64,000 bases of DNA from Acidobacteriaceae bacterium (GCA_003134855.1 PLCS01000014.1:274541-338540); one strand, 5' to 3'; positions 37,042 through 47,150 are shown, counted from the first letter of the stretch. Program-made: numbers and translations. The notes: a model not told the origin generated them from the letters alone.

Positions 37042-37965
37042 TCAGCCGGCGCGTTCCACCTGGTAGTAGAAGGGCGGACCCTGCTCCTGCGCCAGCGTCT
37101 TGATGGTGCGTAAAAAGGCCCGGGCAGCATAGGAAAGCGTCGTCTGCCGCCGATGGACCAGCCGCAGGATGCGCCGGGCCTCCAGATCCTTCACGGGAAT
37201 GCGCACCAGGTCGCCGCTCTTCAGCTCCTGGGCCACGGTCAGATGGGGAATGAGCGCCACGCCGTTGCCCATGGCCACAAAGCGCTTGATGGCCTCGATG
37301 GTGGGCAGCTCGATGCCCATATTCAGCGGCGTGCGGTGGCGTTGAAAAGCCTCGATCACTTTGCGCCGCAGCGGCGAAGCGACGTTGTGGGCGATGAAGG
37401 TCTCTTCGCCCAACTGACTAATCGTGACGCGTTTCGCCCCGGCCAGCGGATGCATGGGGCTGACAACAAAAGCCAGGGTGTCAGCGTATACGGCGATCGA
37501 GCGGAAGTGCGCCGGATCGGGGCGAAAGGAGAGCATGCCCAGCTCGAAGGTGCGCAGATTCAACTCGTCGGGGATGCGCGAGGCCAGCATGCGGTGCACG
37601 GCAACGGTGATGTGGGGAAACTCGCGCCGGTAGCGGTCGATGGCGGGCAGCAGATACATGCAGGTGTACTCGTTGGCGGCCATTTGCAGGCGTCCGCTCT
37701 CCAGGCTCTTCAACTCGCCTAAAGCACTGGTCGCTTCGCGGCGCAGGGCCAGCAGTCGCAGCGCATAGTCGCGCAACAGCACTCCAGATGCGGTCAGCGA
37801 GCCGTCGCGGGCGGCGCGGTCGAAGAGCGTCTCGCCAACAGCCGCCTCCAGCTTGCGGATCACCTGGCTGACCGCCGGCTGGGTGCGATGCAGGCGCACA
37901 GCCGCGCGGGAGAAGCTGCGCTCCTCTGCGACGGCGAGAAAGGTTTCGAGCTGATGCAGTTCCAT
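37042..37965 (-). CDS. LysR-family transcriptional regulator
   Basis: A 307-residue LysR regulator. Residues 1-60 form the winged HTH (MELHQLETFLAVAEERSFSR, then RTQPAVSQVIRKLEAAVGE). The rest is a periplasmic-binding-protein-like co-inducer domain. ATG 37965 matches the family start; there is no Shine-Dalgarno because octamer repeats lie immediately upstream. It is divergent from leuA, and the shared region has a T-N11-A palindrome, so control of the leucine/isoleucine-valine operon is a reasonable inference. Confidence 0.9.
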   Translation of the reverse strand: MELHQLETFLAVAEERSFSRAAVRLHRTQPAVSQVIRKLEAAVGETLFDRAARDGSLTASGVLLRDYALRLLALRREATSALGELKSLESGRLQMAANEYTCMYLLPAIDRYRREFPHITVAVHRMLASRIPDELNLRTFELGMLSFRPDPAHFRSIAVYADTLAFVVSPMHPLAGAKRVTISQLGEETFIAHNVASPLRRKVIEAFQRHRTPLNMGIELPTIEAIKRFVAMGNGVALIPHLTVAQELKSGDLVRIPVKDLEARRILRLVHRRQTTLSYAARAFLRTIKTLAQEQGPPFYYQVERAG

Positions 37966-37968
37966 AGC

Positions 37969-38050
37969 AGTGAACAAGTGAATGAGTGAAAGAGTGAATG
38001 AGTGAAAAAGTGAACAATGAACAATGGTCAGTGTTCACTGTCCACTGTAG
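37969..38050. repeat. Octamer tandem repeats between lysR and leuA
   Basis: Six consecutive 8-base units AGTGAANN start at 37969, 37977, 37985, 37993, 38001 and 38009. Then come an ATGAACA unit, CAGTGTTCACTG and TCCACTG. The array begins three bases upstream of the lysR start codon and occupies its leader. Confidence 0.8.
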
Positions 38051-38082
38051 TATAACCAATACTAATCGCTTCTCCAAGAATA

Positions 38083-38097
38083 ATAACTTTGCGTTAT
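38083..38097. promoter_or_regulatory. Candidate LysR-type operator
   Basis: ATAAC TTTGC GTTAT is a 15-base palindrome of the T-N11-A form recognised by LysR-type regulators. It lies between the divergent lysR and leuA starts, 46 bases before the proposed leuA start codon. No other palindrome of this form was seen in the spacer. Confidence 0.6.
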
Positions 38098-38142
38098 GCC
38101 GCAGGATGCGAGAGACTGGGAACAATCACAAGAGGCGCCCCC

Positions 38143-39354
38143 TTGGCAGAGACGACAAAGTCCGCAAATCACGTTTACTTTTTTGACACCACGCTGCGTG
38201 ACGGCGAACAATCGCCCGGCTGCAGCATGACCACGCAGGAAAAGCTGACCATGGCGCACGCCCTGGAGGATCTGGGCGTGGACATCGTCGAGGCCGGCTT
38301 CGCGATGGCTTCAGAAGGCGACTTCGCGGCCATCGCCACCATCACGCAGGCGATTCACAAGCCGCGCATCGCATCCCTGGCCCGCGCCAAGAAAGAAGAC
38401 ATCGAGATGGCCGCGCGCGCGCTGCAATTCGCCGACCGCGCCCGCATTCATGTCTTCCTGGCGTCGAGCGACCTTCATCTGGAGTACAAGCTGAAGATCA
38501 GCCGCGCCGAGGCGCTTGACCTTACCGGCGAGTCGGTGCGGCTGGCGCGCTCGCTGGTGGACGACGTGGAGTTTTCGCCCGAGGACGCCACCCGCTCGGA
38601 GCGCGACTTTCTGGTGGAGATGGTGCGCATCGCCATCGAGGCCGGCGCGACAACGATCAATATGCCCGACACGGTGGGCTACACGACGCCTGAGGAGTAT
38701 GGGCAAATGTTCCGCGAGGTGCGCGAGCGCGTACCGGCCATCGACGCCGAGGGCATCATTCTCTCCTCGCACTGCCATGACGACCTGGGGCTGGCTGTCG
38801 CCAATTCGCTGGCCGCCATCCAGAACGGTGCGCGGCAGGTGGAGTGCACCATCAACGGCATCGGCGAACGGGCCGGCAACGCGGCTCTGGAAGAGATTGC
38901 CGCGGCGCTTTATGTGCGCGGCGACCGCTTCGGCGTCAAGAACAGCCTCAACCTCAATCAGCTTTACCCCACCAGCCAGGTGCTGGGCCAGCTCATCACC
39001 TTCCGGCCCTCGCCGAACAAGGCGATTGTGGGCGACAACGCATTCGCGCACGAGTCTGGCATTCACCAGCACGGAATGCTGGCCAACCCGCTCTGCTACG
39101 AGATTATGACGCCGGCGCTGGTGGGCGTGGCGCACAACCACCTGGTGCTGGGCAAGCACTCGGGGCGCGCGGCGCTGCGCAATCGCTTCGAGCAGTTGGG
39201 CTACACCCTCACGCGCGATGAACTGCAACACACCTACTACCGCTTTGTGGCGCTGGCCGACCGCAAGAAGAACATCTACGACTACGACCTGGTCGGCATT
39301 TTGCCCGATCAGATTCGCGAAAAGCGCCGCGAGCCGGTCTCCGAACTGGATTGA
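38143..39354 (+). CDS. leuA: 2-isopropylmalate synthase, short form without regulatory domain
   Basis: A 403-residue enzyme condensing acetyl-CoA with 2-oxoisovalerate, the first leucine-specific step. The HMGL-like TIM barrel has [14 protein letters not shown] near the start, [11 protein letters not shown], and the metal-binding [25 protein letters not shown] marks the linker subdomain. The usual C-terminal LeuA dimer domain (about 120 residues), which senses leucine, is absent and no remnant follows. Start uncertain: TTG 38143 has AGAGG upstream; TTG 38089 falls inside the operator. Homocitrate synthase is an alternative but leuBCD follow. Confidence 0.88.
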   Translation: MAETTKSANHVYFFDTTLRDGEQSPGCSMTTQEKLTMAHALEDLGVDIVEAGFAMASEGDFAAIATITQAIHKPRIASLARAKKEDIEMAARALQFADRARIHVFLASSDLHLEYKLKISRAEALDLTGESVRLARSLVDDVEFSPEDATRSERDFLVEMVRIAIEAGATTINMPDTVGYTTPEEYGQMFREVRERVPAIDAEGIILSSHCHDDLGLAVANSLAAIQNGARQVECTINGIGERAGNAALEEIAAALYVRGDRFGVKNSLNLNQLYPTSQVLGQLITFRPSPNKAIVGDNAFAHESGIHQHGMLANPLCYEIMTPALVGVAHNHLVLGKHSGRAALRNRFEQLGYTLTRDELQHTYYRFVALADRKKNIYDYDLVGILPDQIREKRREPVSELD

Positions 39355-39424
39355 GTTAGCCAGCCTGAAGCAGTGGCAGACTATCAGGAGAACCCTCTAC
39401 AATCGAAGAACAAGGAGAGTAAGA

Positions 39425-40510
39425 ATGAAGCTGAAAGTTCTCGTAACCCCCGGAGACGGCATTGGCCCTGAAATCATGGAGCAGGGCATCGCGGTACTGC
39501 AAGAGGCAACACAGGCCGGCGGCCACACGTTGCAGCTCGACTATAAGCGCATCGGCGGCGTAGCGATTGATCAGGATGGCACACCCCTTCCGGCGGAGAC
39601 GCTTGCCGCCGCGCTCGATTCCGAAGCGGTTTTTTTAGGCGCGGTGGGCGACGACAAATTCAATGCTCTCCCCACAAGCAAACGGCCCGAGGCCGGCCTG
39701 CTGGGATTGCGCGCGGCTCTGGGCGGCTTTGCCAATCTGCGCCCCGTCTTCGCTTTCAAGGAGTTGACTGTCAACAGCCCGCTCAGGCCGGAGATCATCG
39801 ACGGTACCGATATCATGTTTGTCCGCGAGCTGCTCGGCGGCCTTTACTATGGCCAGCCTCGAGGGTGGGACAAGGAAAAGGGCGTAGCCTTCAACACCAT
39901 GATCTACACGCGCGATGAAGTGGAGCGCGTGGCCCGCACATCCTTTCAGTTGGCGCAAAAGCGGCGCAAGCATCTGACCAGCGTGGACAAGGCCAATGTG
40001 CTCGAGGTCTCGCAGCTCTGGCGCGACACGGTGATCGAAGTGGCCAAGGAGTTTCCCGATGTGACGCTAGAGCATCAGTTCGTCGACGCCATGTCGATGC
40101 ACCTGATGAAGCGTCCGCGCGATTTCGATGTGGTGGTCGTGGAGAACACCTTCGGCGACATCCTCACCGACGAGGCTTCCGTGATTACCGGCTCACTGGG
40201 CATGTTGCCCTCCGGGACCGTCGGCGGCAAGATCAATTTGTATGAGCCGGCTCACGGCTCCGCGCCCAAGCACGCCAACAAGAACATCGCCAATCCGCTG
40301 GCCACCATCCTGACCGCTGCCATGCTTCTGCGCCACTCCTTCGCGCTGGAAACCGAGGCCGACGCGATTGTGAAGGCTGTGCGCAAGGTGCTCGAGGCTG
40401 GCTTCCGCACGCAGGACCTGGCGCGCACCAACCCCGAGGGATTGACCGTGCTCGGAACGCGCGAGATGGGCGCAAAGGTGCGCGAGATGGTGAAGACGCT
40501 GCTGAAGTAG
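39425..40510 (+). CDS. leuB: 3-isopropylmalate dehydrogenase
   Basis: A 361-residue NAD-dependent enzyme that oxidises and decarboxylates 3-isopropylmalate. N-terminal VTPGDGIGPEIMEQG, substrate-binding LRAALGGFANLRP, metal and cofactor segments FGDILTDEASVITGSLGMLPS and the NAD-binding EPAHGSAPKHANKNIANP. AAGGAG precedes ATG 39425; the frame extends upstream only as leuA overlap. Spaced 70 bases from leuA, 125 from leuC. Confidence 0.96.
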   Translation: MKLKVLVTPGDGIGPEIMEQGIAVLQEATQAGGHTLQLDYKRIGGVAIDQDGTPLPAETLAAALDSEAVFLGAVGDDKFNALPTSKRPEAGLLGLRAALGGFANLRPVFAFKELTVNSPLRPEIIDGTDIMFVRELLGGLYYGQPRGWDKEKGVAFNTMIYTRDEVERVARTSFQLAQKRRKHLTSVDKANVLEVSQLWRDTVIEVAKEFPDVTLEHQFVDAMSMHLMKRPRDFDVVVVENTFGDILTDEASVITGSLGMLPSGTVGGKINLYEPAHGSAPKHANKNIANPLATILTAAMLLRHSFALETEADAIVKAVRKVLEAGFRTQDLARTNPEGLTVLGTREMGAKVREMVKTLLK

Positions 40511-40536
40511 TGGTCAGTGAACAGTGATCAGTTAGT
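40511..40536. repeat. CAGTGA short repeats after leuB
   Basis: GGTCAGTGAACAGTGATCAGTTAG: three CAGTxA words at about 7-base spacing directly after the leuB stop. Same family as the other junction repeats. Confidence 0.55.
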
Positions 40537-40558
40537 TTTTACGACAGATCAATAATTT

Positions 40559-40610
40559 GGGTGCCCCACCCTCGCCGCGTTTTTGTTTTTGCGGCTAGGG
40601 TGGGATCACC
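40559..40610. repeat. GTGCCCC-type hairpin repeat, copy 3
   Basis: GTGCCCCACCCTCGCCGC, a T-rich loop, then GCGGCTAGGGTGGGATCA. CCCACCCT pairs perfectly with AGGGTGGG, and GCCGC with GCGGC. Located between leuB and leuC; an open frame that starts in it is not the leuC start. Confidence 0.75.
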
Positions 40611-40635
40611 GCTCATTTTGAAGATGGGGAATTTA

Positions 40636-42081
40636 ATGAGTTCAGCACCAAAGACGCTATTCGAAAAAGTCTGGGAGCAGCACGTGGTGGTCGAGCCTAA
40701 GGGCGAGCCGACGGTGCTCTACATCGACCTGCAATTGCTGCACGAGGTGACCTCGCCGCAGGCCTTTGAAGGGTTGCGCCTGGCTGGCCGCAAGGTGCGC
40801 AGGCCCGATCGATGTATCGCGACCGTTGATCACAATGTGCCCACCACTATCGCGGGCCGGCTGAATATTGTCGATCAGATTGCGGCCACGCAGATCGCCA
40901 CGCTGCGCAAAAACTGCGCGGAGTTCGGCATCGAACTTTATGACGTGGACTCGCGCGATCAGGGCATCGTGCATGTGATCGGACCGGAGCTGGGCATCAC
41001 CAAACCGGGCATGACGATTGTCTGCGGCGACTCGCACACCGCGACCCACGGAGCCTTTGGCGCGCTCGCCTTCGGCATGGGAACCAGCGAAGTGGAGCAC
41101 GTGCTGGCCACGCAAACGCTGCCGCAATCCAAGCCCAGGACCTTTCGCATCGCGGTCGAAGGCACGCTGCCGAAGGGTGTGACGGCCAAGGACATCATCC
41201 TCGCCATCATCGGGCAGATCGGCACCGATGGCGCTACCGGCTGCGTAATCGAGTACGCAGGTTCGGCGATTCGCGCGCTCTCGATGGAAGGCCGCATGAC
41301 GGTCTGCAATATGAGCATCGAAGCCGGCGCGCGCGCGGGCATGATCGCTCCCGATGAAGTGACCTTCGCTTACCTCAAGGGCCGCCGCTTCTCGCCGCAA
41401 GGCGCCGCGTGGGACGAGGCCGTCTGCGAGTGGAGCAAGATGGTGAGCGATGAAGGCGCGCACTTTGATCGCGAGTTGGTGATTGACGCCGCGACGCTGG
41501 TTCCGTATGTCAGCTGGGGCACGAGTCCCGGTATGGTCGCGCCGATCACGTCGAATGTTCCCGATCCGGCCTCCGCGCCAACCGAGCAGGGGCGCAAGGG
41601 GTTGGAGCGCGCTCTTGAATATATGAATCTGAAAGCGGGAACGCCATTGCAGGAAGTTGAGATCGACCGCGTCTTCATTGGCTCCTGCACCAATGGGCGC
41701 ATCGAAGATATGCGCGCCGCGGCGCGCATCGCCGCGGGCTACAAGGTCTCGACACACGTGAGCGCGATGGTGGTTCCCGGTTCGCAAGCGGTGAAGGCGC
41801 AGGCTGAAGCTGAGGGCCTGGACCGCATCTTTCGCGAAGCTGGATTCGATTGGCGCGAGCCGGGCTGCTCGATGTGCCTGGCGATGAATCCCGACATTCT
41901 TTTGCCGGGCGAGCGCTGCGCCTCGACCAGCAATCGCAACTTTGAAGGCCGCCAGGGACGCGGTGGGCGCACACATCTGGTCTCGCCGGAGATGGCCGCG
42001 GCTGCCGCCATTGCCGGGCACTTCGTGGACATTCGCAATTGGAAAGTAAACGAATTGGCTACGCCGGAGGTAAAAGCCTAA
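40636..42081 (+). CDS. leuC: 3-isopropylmalate dehydratase large subunit
   Basis: A 481-residue aconitase-family subunit that, with LeuD, isomerises 2- to 3-isopropylmalate using a [4Fe-4S] cluster. Motifs: [26 protein letters not shown], and cluster cysteines in IGSCTNGR and [11 protein letters not shown]. The closing [22 protein letters not shown] is typical. ATG 40636 follows GGGGA; upstream codons lie in repeat sequence. Its TAA overlaps the leuD ATG by one base (TAATG). Confidence 0.96.
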   Translation: MSSAPKTLFEKVWEQHVVVEPKGEPTVLYIDLQLLHEVTSPQAFEGLRLAGRKVRRPDRCIATVDHNVPTTIAGRLNIVDQIAATQIATLRKNCAEFGIELYDVDSRDQGIVHVIGPELGITKPGMTIVCGDSHTATHGAFGALAFGMGTSEVEHVLATQTLPQSKPRTFRIAVEGTLPKGVTAKDIILAIIGQIGTDGATGCVIEYAGSAIRALSMEGRMTVCNMSIEAGARAGMIAPDEVTFAYLKGRRFSPQGAAWDEAVCEWSKMVSDEGAHFDRELVIDAATLVPYVSWGTSPGMVAPITSNVPDPASAPTEQGRKGLERALEYMNLKAGTPLQEVEIDRVFIGSCTNGRIEDMRAAARIAAGYKVSTHVSAMVVPGSQAVKAQAEAEGLDRIFREAGFDWREPGCSMCLAMNPDILLPGERCASTSNRNFEGRQGRGGRTHLVSPEMAAAAAIAGHFVDIRNWKVNELATPEVKA

Positions 42082-42695
42082 TGGAACCCTTCCGCACACT
42101 GACCTCGCTGGCCGCGCCGCTGGACCGCGCGAATGTTGACACGGACCAGATTATTCCCAAGCAGTTTTTGAAGCGCATCGAGCGCACCGGCTACGGCGAG
42201 TTTCTTTTCTTTGATTGGCGGCAGACGCCGTCGGGCGATCCGGTCGCCGATTTCGTGCTCAACGATCCGCGCTACAAAGGCGCACGAATATTGATAGCAG
42301 GCAAAAACTTCGCTTGCGGATCAAGCCGCGAGCACGCGGCATGGGCTCTGGAAAACTTCGGCTTCCGCGTGGTGATCGCGCCCTCGTTCGCCGACATCTT
42401 TTTTTCCAACGCCGGCAAGAACGGCATCGTGCTGGTTCGCCTGAGCGAAGAGCAGGTCAACACGCTGATGAACAACGCGAAGACGATTGCGAATTATCAG
42501 TTGACCGTTTCGCTGGAAGAGCAGACCGTCACCGATAGCCTCGGCTTCAAAGCGAGCTTCGAGGTCGATCCCTTCCGCAAGTTCTGTCTGACCGAAGGCC
42601 TCGACGACATCGGCCTGACACTGCGACATGAGGCTACGCTCGATGCGTTCGAGGCGAAGCATGACAATGCGGGATGGTTAAAAGCAAAACTCTAA
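42081..42695 (+). CDS. leuD: 3-isopropylmalate dehydratase small subunit
   Basis: A 204-residue swivel-domain partner of LeuC. Visible: NVDTDQIIPKQFLKRIERTG near residues 18-37, the substrate-contact GKNFACGSSREHAAWAL, and APSFADIFFSNAGKNGI. Overlap of start with the leuC stop indicates translational coupling and equal expression of both subunits. Confidence 0.96.
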   Translation: MEPFRTLTSLAAPLDRANVDTDQIIPKQFLKRIERTGYGEFLFFDWRQTPSGDPVADFVLNDPRYKGARILIAGKNFACGSSREHAAWALENFGFRVVIAPSFADIFFSNAGKNGIVLVRLSEEQVNTLMNNAKTIANYQLTVSLEEQTVTDSLGFKASFEVDPFRKFCLTEGLDDIGLTLRHEATLDAFEAKHDNAGWLKAKL

Positions 42696-42700
42696 CTGGC

Positions 42701-42762
42701 TACTGTCCATGGATCAGTGATTTCTTCAAACTGATCTCTGATCTCTGACCACTGATCTCTAA
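42701..42762. repeat. Heptamer repeats between leuD and ilvB
   Basis: GGATCAGTGAT, then ACTGATCTCTGATCTCTGAC and CACTGATCTCT: TGATCTC-like 7-base units, three in tandem. They end just before the AAAGGAG ribosome-binding site of ilvB. Confidence 0.65.
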
Positions 42763-42776
42763 CAAAGGAGTTACCC

Positions 42777-44525
42777 ATGGGAACCGACGCCAACACGCAA
42801 GCACTGAATCATCCGCCCGCGCGCCTGACCGGCGCCGAGATTGTGTGGGCCACGCTGGTGGGCGAGGGCGTCACCGACGTCTTCGGCTACCCCGGCGGCG
42901 CCATTCTGCCGGTCTATGACGCGCTGCGCAAGTTTCCCATTCACCACACCCTCGTCCGCCACGAGCAAGGCGCGGCGCACATGGCCGACGGCTACTCGCG
43001 CGCCTCCGGCAAGGTCGGTGTGGCGATTGCTACCAGCGGCCCCGGCGCGACGAACCTGGTCACCGGCATTGCCACGGCGATGCTGGATTCGATTCCGATT
43101 GTTTGCATCACCGGCAACGTCTCCAGCAAGGTGCTGGGCTCCGACGCCTTTCAGGAAGTGGATATTACCGGCATCACACTGCCAGTGACCAAGCATAACT
43201 TTCTCATCAGCCGCGCCGAGGACATTGCGCCGGCAATTCGCTACGCCTTTCAGATTGCGAAATCCGCGCGGCCCGGCCCGGTGCTTGTGGACATCACAAA
43301 AGACGCGCAGCAAGCCACGGCGATCTTCGATTTTGAAGCCGCCAAGCCGCGCCCGCATCGCATTCATCCGATGCGCAAGGTGGAGGAGTCTGGCCTGGCG
43401 CATGCGGCGGAACTGATCAAGAACGCCAAGCGGCCCGTGATCCTTGCCGGCCACGGCATTATCGAATCCGGCGCCATGGAGCAGGTGCGCACGCTGGCCG
43501 AGCGCGCGCAGATCCCCGTGGCTCTTACGCTGCTCGGGCTGGGAGCATTTCCCGCCTCGCACGCGCTCAACCTGGGCATGATGGGCATGCACGGCGAGAG
43601 TTGGGTGAACCACGCCATTCAGGACGCGGACCTGCTTATCGCCTGCGGGATGCGCTTTGATGATCGCGTCACCGGATCAGTTGCGACGTATGCCACCAAG
43701 GCCAAGAAGATTCACATCGAGGTGGACCCGGCTGAGGTCAACAAGATCATCAAGGTGGATGTGCCGCTGATCGGCGATCTGCGCGAGGTGCTGGAAGCGC
43801 TGCTGCCTCGGATCAGCAGCCGCGACGGCGCCGCGTGGCTCAAGACCATCGACGGCTTCAAGGGCGACTCGGCGGTGCGCGACATCAAGAACCTGCCCGA
43901 CCTCGGCCACCTTTACGCGGCGCACGTGATTCATGACATCTGGCGTATCACCGGCGGCAACGCCATTATCGTCACCGATGTGGGCCAGCACCAGATGTGG
44001 GAGGCGCAGTACTATCACCACGAGCAGCCGCGCACGCTGATCACCTCCGGCGGCCTGGGAACGATGGGGTTCTCGCTGCCCGCAGCGATTGGAGCAAAGT
44101 TCGCATGCCCGGAGAAAGAGGTCTGGGTGATCGTCGGCGACGGTGGCTTCCAGATGACCGCCGGCGAGCTGGCGACGATTGCGCAGGAAGGGATCAAGAT
44201 CAACATCGCCGTCATCAACAACGGCTACCTGGGCATGGTTCGGCAGTGGCAGGAGTTCTTCTACGAGCGCAACTACGAGTCCACGCCGATGGTCAGCCCC
44301 GACTTTGTCAAGTTGGCCGACGCGCACGGCATTGCCGGCCTCACAGTTCGCACACGCGGCGAGGTGGCTGAGGCCGTCAACACAGCCCGCTCCGCTCCAG
44401 GCGCGTTTCTGCTCAACTTCAAGGTCGAGAAGGAAGACTCGGTTTACCCGATGGTCTCCGCCGGCTCCGCATTGCACGAGATGATTCGCCGGCCGGGCGG
44501 CAATGACCCGCTGGAAGAATCGTAA
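42777..44525 (+). CDS. ilvB: Acetolactate synthase large subunit
   Basis: A 582-residue ThDP-dependent catalytic subunit forming acetolactate or acetohydroxybutyrate for valine, leucine and isoleucine. The catalytic glutamate is in VRHEQGAAHMADGYSRASG; the ThDP-Mg motif is VGDGGFQMTAGEL through INNGYLGM; FAD-binding and central domains lie between. AAAGGAG is upstream of ATG 42777. Followed by the regulatory subunit ilvN after a repeat-filled spacer. Confidence 0.96.
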   Translation: MGTDANTQALNHPPARLTGAEIVWATLVGEGVTDVFGYPGGAILPVYDALRKFPIHHTLVRHEQGAAHMADGYSRASGKVGVAIATSGPGATNLVTGIATAMLDSIPIVCITGNVSSKVLGSDAFQEVDITGITLPVTKHNFLISRAEDIAPAIRYAFQIAKSARPGPVLVDITKDAQQATAIFDFEAAKPRPHRIHPMRKVEESGLAHAAELIKNAKRPVILAGHGIIESGAMEQVRTLAERAQIPVALTLLGLGAFPASHALNLGMMGMHGESWVNHAIQDADLLIACGMRFDDRVTGSVATYATKAKKIHIEVDPAEVNKIIKVDVPLIGDLREVLEALLPRISSRDGAAWLKTIDGFKGDSAVRDIKNLPDLGHLYAAHVIHDIWRITGGNAIIVTDVGQHQMWEAQYYHHEQPRTLITSGGLGTMGFSLPAAIGAKFACPEKEVWVIVGDGGFQMTAGELATIAQEGIKINIAVINNGYLGMVRQWQEFFYERNYESTPMVSPDFVKLADAHGIAGLTVRTRGEVAEAVNTARSAPGAFLLNFKVEKEDSVYPMVSAGSALHEMIRRPGGNDPLEES

Positions 44526-44530
44526 GAAAC

Positions 44531-44643
44531 AGCTTCTAGCTATTAGCTTCTAGCTTCTAGCTTGTTCGTTGCTGCTTCAATTGCGAGAGCGGCTCGTACA
44601 AGTCAGGAGTAAAGCTAGTAGCTGGAAGCTAGAAGCTAGAGGC
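44531..44643. repeat. Inverted TTCTAGC tandem repeats between ilvB and ilvN
   Basis: Left block (44531-44562) has repeated AGCTTCTAGC words; right block (44613-44643) has AGCTAGTAGCTGG and AAGCTAGAAGCTAGAGG, the reverse complement pattern. The arms could form a stem of about 25-30 imperfect pairs with a 50-base loop, ending five bases before the ilvN start. Confidence 0.75.
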
Positions 44644-44648
44644 TCACT

Positions 44649-45221
44649 ATGCTGCACACATTTGTCGCTTACGTGGAAGATCTGCCGGGCGTACTGACGC
44701 GCGTGGCTTCGCTCTTCCGCCGCCTGAACATCAACATCCACTCGCTCACCGTGGGGCGCAGCGAGCAGGCCGGGCTGTCGCGCATGACGGTCGTCTGCGA
44801 GGCGTCGGCCGAAGCCGGCCACCGCATCCAGGCCAGCCTGTATAAACTGGAGAATGTGGTGGAGGTAGACGACATCGCCCAGGCGCCATCGGTCACGCGC
44901 GAACTGGCGCTGATCAAAGTGGCCGCCACGCCGCGAACGCGCTCGCAGGTCTTCGAGCTGGTCGAGGTCTTCCGCGCGCGCATCGTGGACCTGGCGCCGG
45001 AATCGCTGACCATCGAGATGACCGGCGTGGAGAGCAAGATCGAAGGGCTGATCCAGGTGCTCAACGAAGGCGAGGGGCGTATTCTGGAGATTTGCCGCAG
45101 CGGTAAGCTGACGATGCGCCGCGGCCATCACACCAGCGGCGTGCTGAAGGCGATGAGCGTTGGCGCGGACGAAAGCGCGGAAGTGCCTGCGGAAGACGGC
45201 GCGGCTGTCGAGCAGGAATAA
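44649..45221 (+). CDS. ilvN: Acetolactate synthase regulatory subunit
   Basis: A 190-residue small subunit. Residues 1-75 are an ACT domain (LHTFVAYVEDLPGVLTRVASLF, then NINIHSLTVG) that binds valine; residues 80-160 are the C-terminal ALS_ss_C domain (KVAATPRTRSQVFELVEVFRA). An acidic, Ala-rich tail of about 20 residues follows. It activates IlvB and confers feedback inhibition. No clear Shine-Dalgarno; the ATG follows the repeat block. Confidence 0.95.
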   Translation: MLHTFVAYVEDLPGVLTRVASLFRRLNINIHSLTVGRSEQAGLSRMTVVCEASAEAGHRIQASLYKLENVVEVDDIAQAPSVTRELALIKVAATPRTRSQVFELVEVFRARIVDLAPESLTIEMTGVESKIEGLIQVLNEGEGRILEICRSGKLTMRRGHHTSGVLKAMSVGADESAEVPAEDGAAVEQE

Positions 45222-46319
<1,098 letters not shown>

Positions 46320-46342
46320 TTTTCAACTACTGGTCGACAAGC

Positions 46343-46378
46343 ACGCCGGACGGCCACGCGGTCGTCCGGCGTTGTCTT
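46343..46378 (+). terminator. Terminator after ilvC
   Basis: ACGCCGGACG pairs with CGTCCGGCGT (10 bp), loop GCCACGCGGT, followed by TGTCTTGG. The T-run is weak but the stem and position at the end of the operon fit. Confidence 0.6.
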
Positions 46379-46400
46379 GGCTTAGTTGGCGATTTCATTC

Positions 46401-46429
46401 TTGACTTGGCAAATTATCTTAGCTAATAT
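46401..46429 (+). promoter_or_regulatory. Promoter of the toxin-antitoxin operon
   Basis: TTGACT and TAATAT separated by 17 bases, an almost consensus sigma-70 promoter. The -10 lies within an imperfect palindrome around TAGCTAATATAGACTAGC, a likely site for antitoxin autoregulation. Confidence 0.65.
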
Positions 46430-46448
46430 AGACTAGCAGGTAAAGAAT

Positions 46449-46697
46449 ATGCACAGCGCCACGATCTTCGAAGCCAAGACCAACCTCTCGGAACTGCTGC
46501 GCCGCGCGCAGCTAGGGGAGGAAGTGCAGATCACCTCTGGCCGGGAACGTAAGCCCATCGCCCGCTTGGTGGCCATCAATTCGGTCCCGGAGAGCCGTCG
46601 CATTGGATTCCTAAAAGGGCGCGGAAATGTTGGCCCGGAGTTCTTTGACCCGCTGCCCGAGGATGAACTCCGCCTGTGGAACGGTGAAGGCGAGTGA
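46449..46697 (+). CDS. Phd/YefM-family antitoxin
   Basis: An 82-residue antitoxin. N-terminal Phd fold: HSATIFEAKTNLSELLRRAQ, then GEEVQITSGRERKPIARLV, which dimerises and binds the operator. The C-terminal 35 residues would wrap the toxin. The stop overlaps the VapC start by four bases (GTGA). It is expected to repress its own promoter just upstream. Confidence 0.88.
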   Translation: MHSATIFEAKTNLSELLRRAQLGEEVQITSGRERKPIARLVAINSVPESRRIGFLKGRGNVGPEFFDPLPEDELRLWNGEGE

Positions 46698-47080
46698 GGA
46701 TTCTGCTCGACACGCACACTCTGCTGTGGGCGGCCTTCGATGAAGACGCGCTCTCGCCGCGCGCCCGCCGCCTCATTCAATCCCCTGCCAACGAAATCAT
46801 CGTCTCAGCCGCTTCGGCGTGGGAGGTAGCGACCAAATATCGCCTGGGAAAGCTCGATTTCGCGCAAGATTTGGCTGAGAACTTTGTCTTCGAGGTCACG
46901 ACGGCGGGCTATCTGCTGCTTCCCATCTCGCCGGAACACGCACAACGAGCCGGACTCCTTCCCTGCGATCACAAAGACCCCTTCGACCGGATGCTGGCGG
47001 CGCAGGCTATTCATGAGAATATGCCGCTGCTCAGCAACGATTCGCAGTTGGATGTCTTTGGCGTGCGGCGGGAGTGGTAA
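46694..47080 (+). CDS. vapC: VapC-type PIN-domain toxin
   Basis: A 128-residue PIN-domain ribonuclease. Acidic residues are in place: Asp6 (LLDTHTLLW), Glu44 (SAWEVATKYRLGKL), Asp95 and Asp98 (HKDPFDRMLAAQA). It starts with GTG overlapping the antitoxin stop. VapC toxins cut tRNA or rRNA; the target here is unknown. A transcript end in the same direction was not seen, while a minus-strand terminator lies 70 bases downstream. Confidence 0.9.
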   Translation: MRILLDTHTLLWAAFDEDALSPRARRLIQSPANEIIVSAASAWEVATKYRLGKLDFAQDLAENFVFEVTTAGYLLLPISPEHAQRAGLLPCDHKDPFDRMLAAQAIHENMPLLSNDSQLDVFGVRREW

Positions 47081-47150
47081 GCGCTGTTGGATAGAAGACG
47101 AGGAAGTCTGGGTTTCGGGCATTCCAAGCGAAGAGCGGGCAGAGGCGGGC

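Noticed and set aside
37969..38050. CRISPR-like array
   Set aside because: Units are 8 bases with no spacers; this is a simple tandem repeat, not a CRISPR.
39355..39424. Frameshifted C-terminal regulatory domain of LeuA
   Set aside because: Only 70 non-coding bases separate leuA from leuB; no frame encodes the missing domain.
40657..42099. 480-codon minus-strand frame opposite leuC
   Set aside because: Antisense shadow of leuC; composition is Arg/His/Ala-rich and there is no ribosome-binding site.
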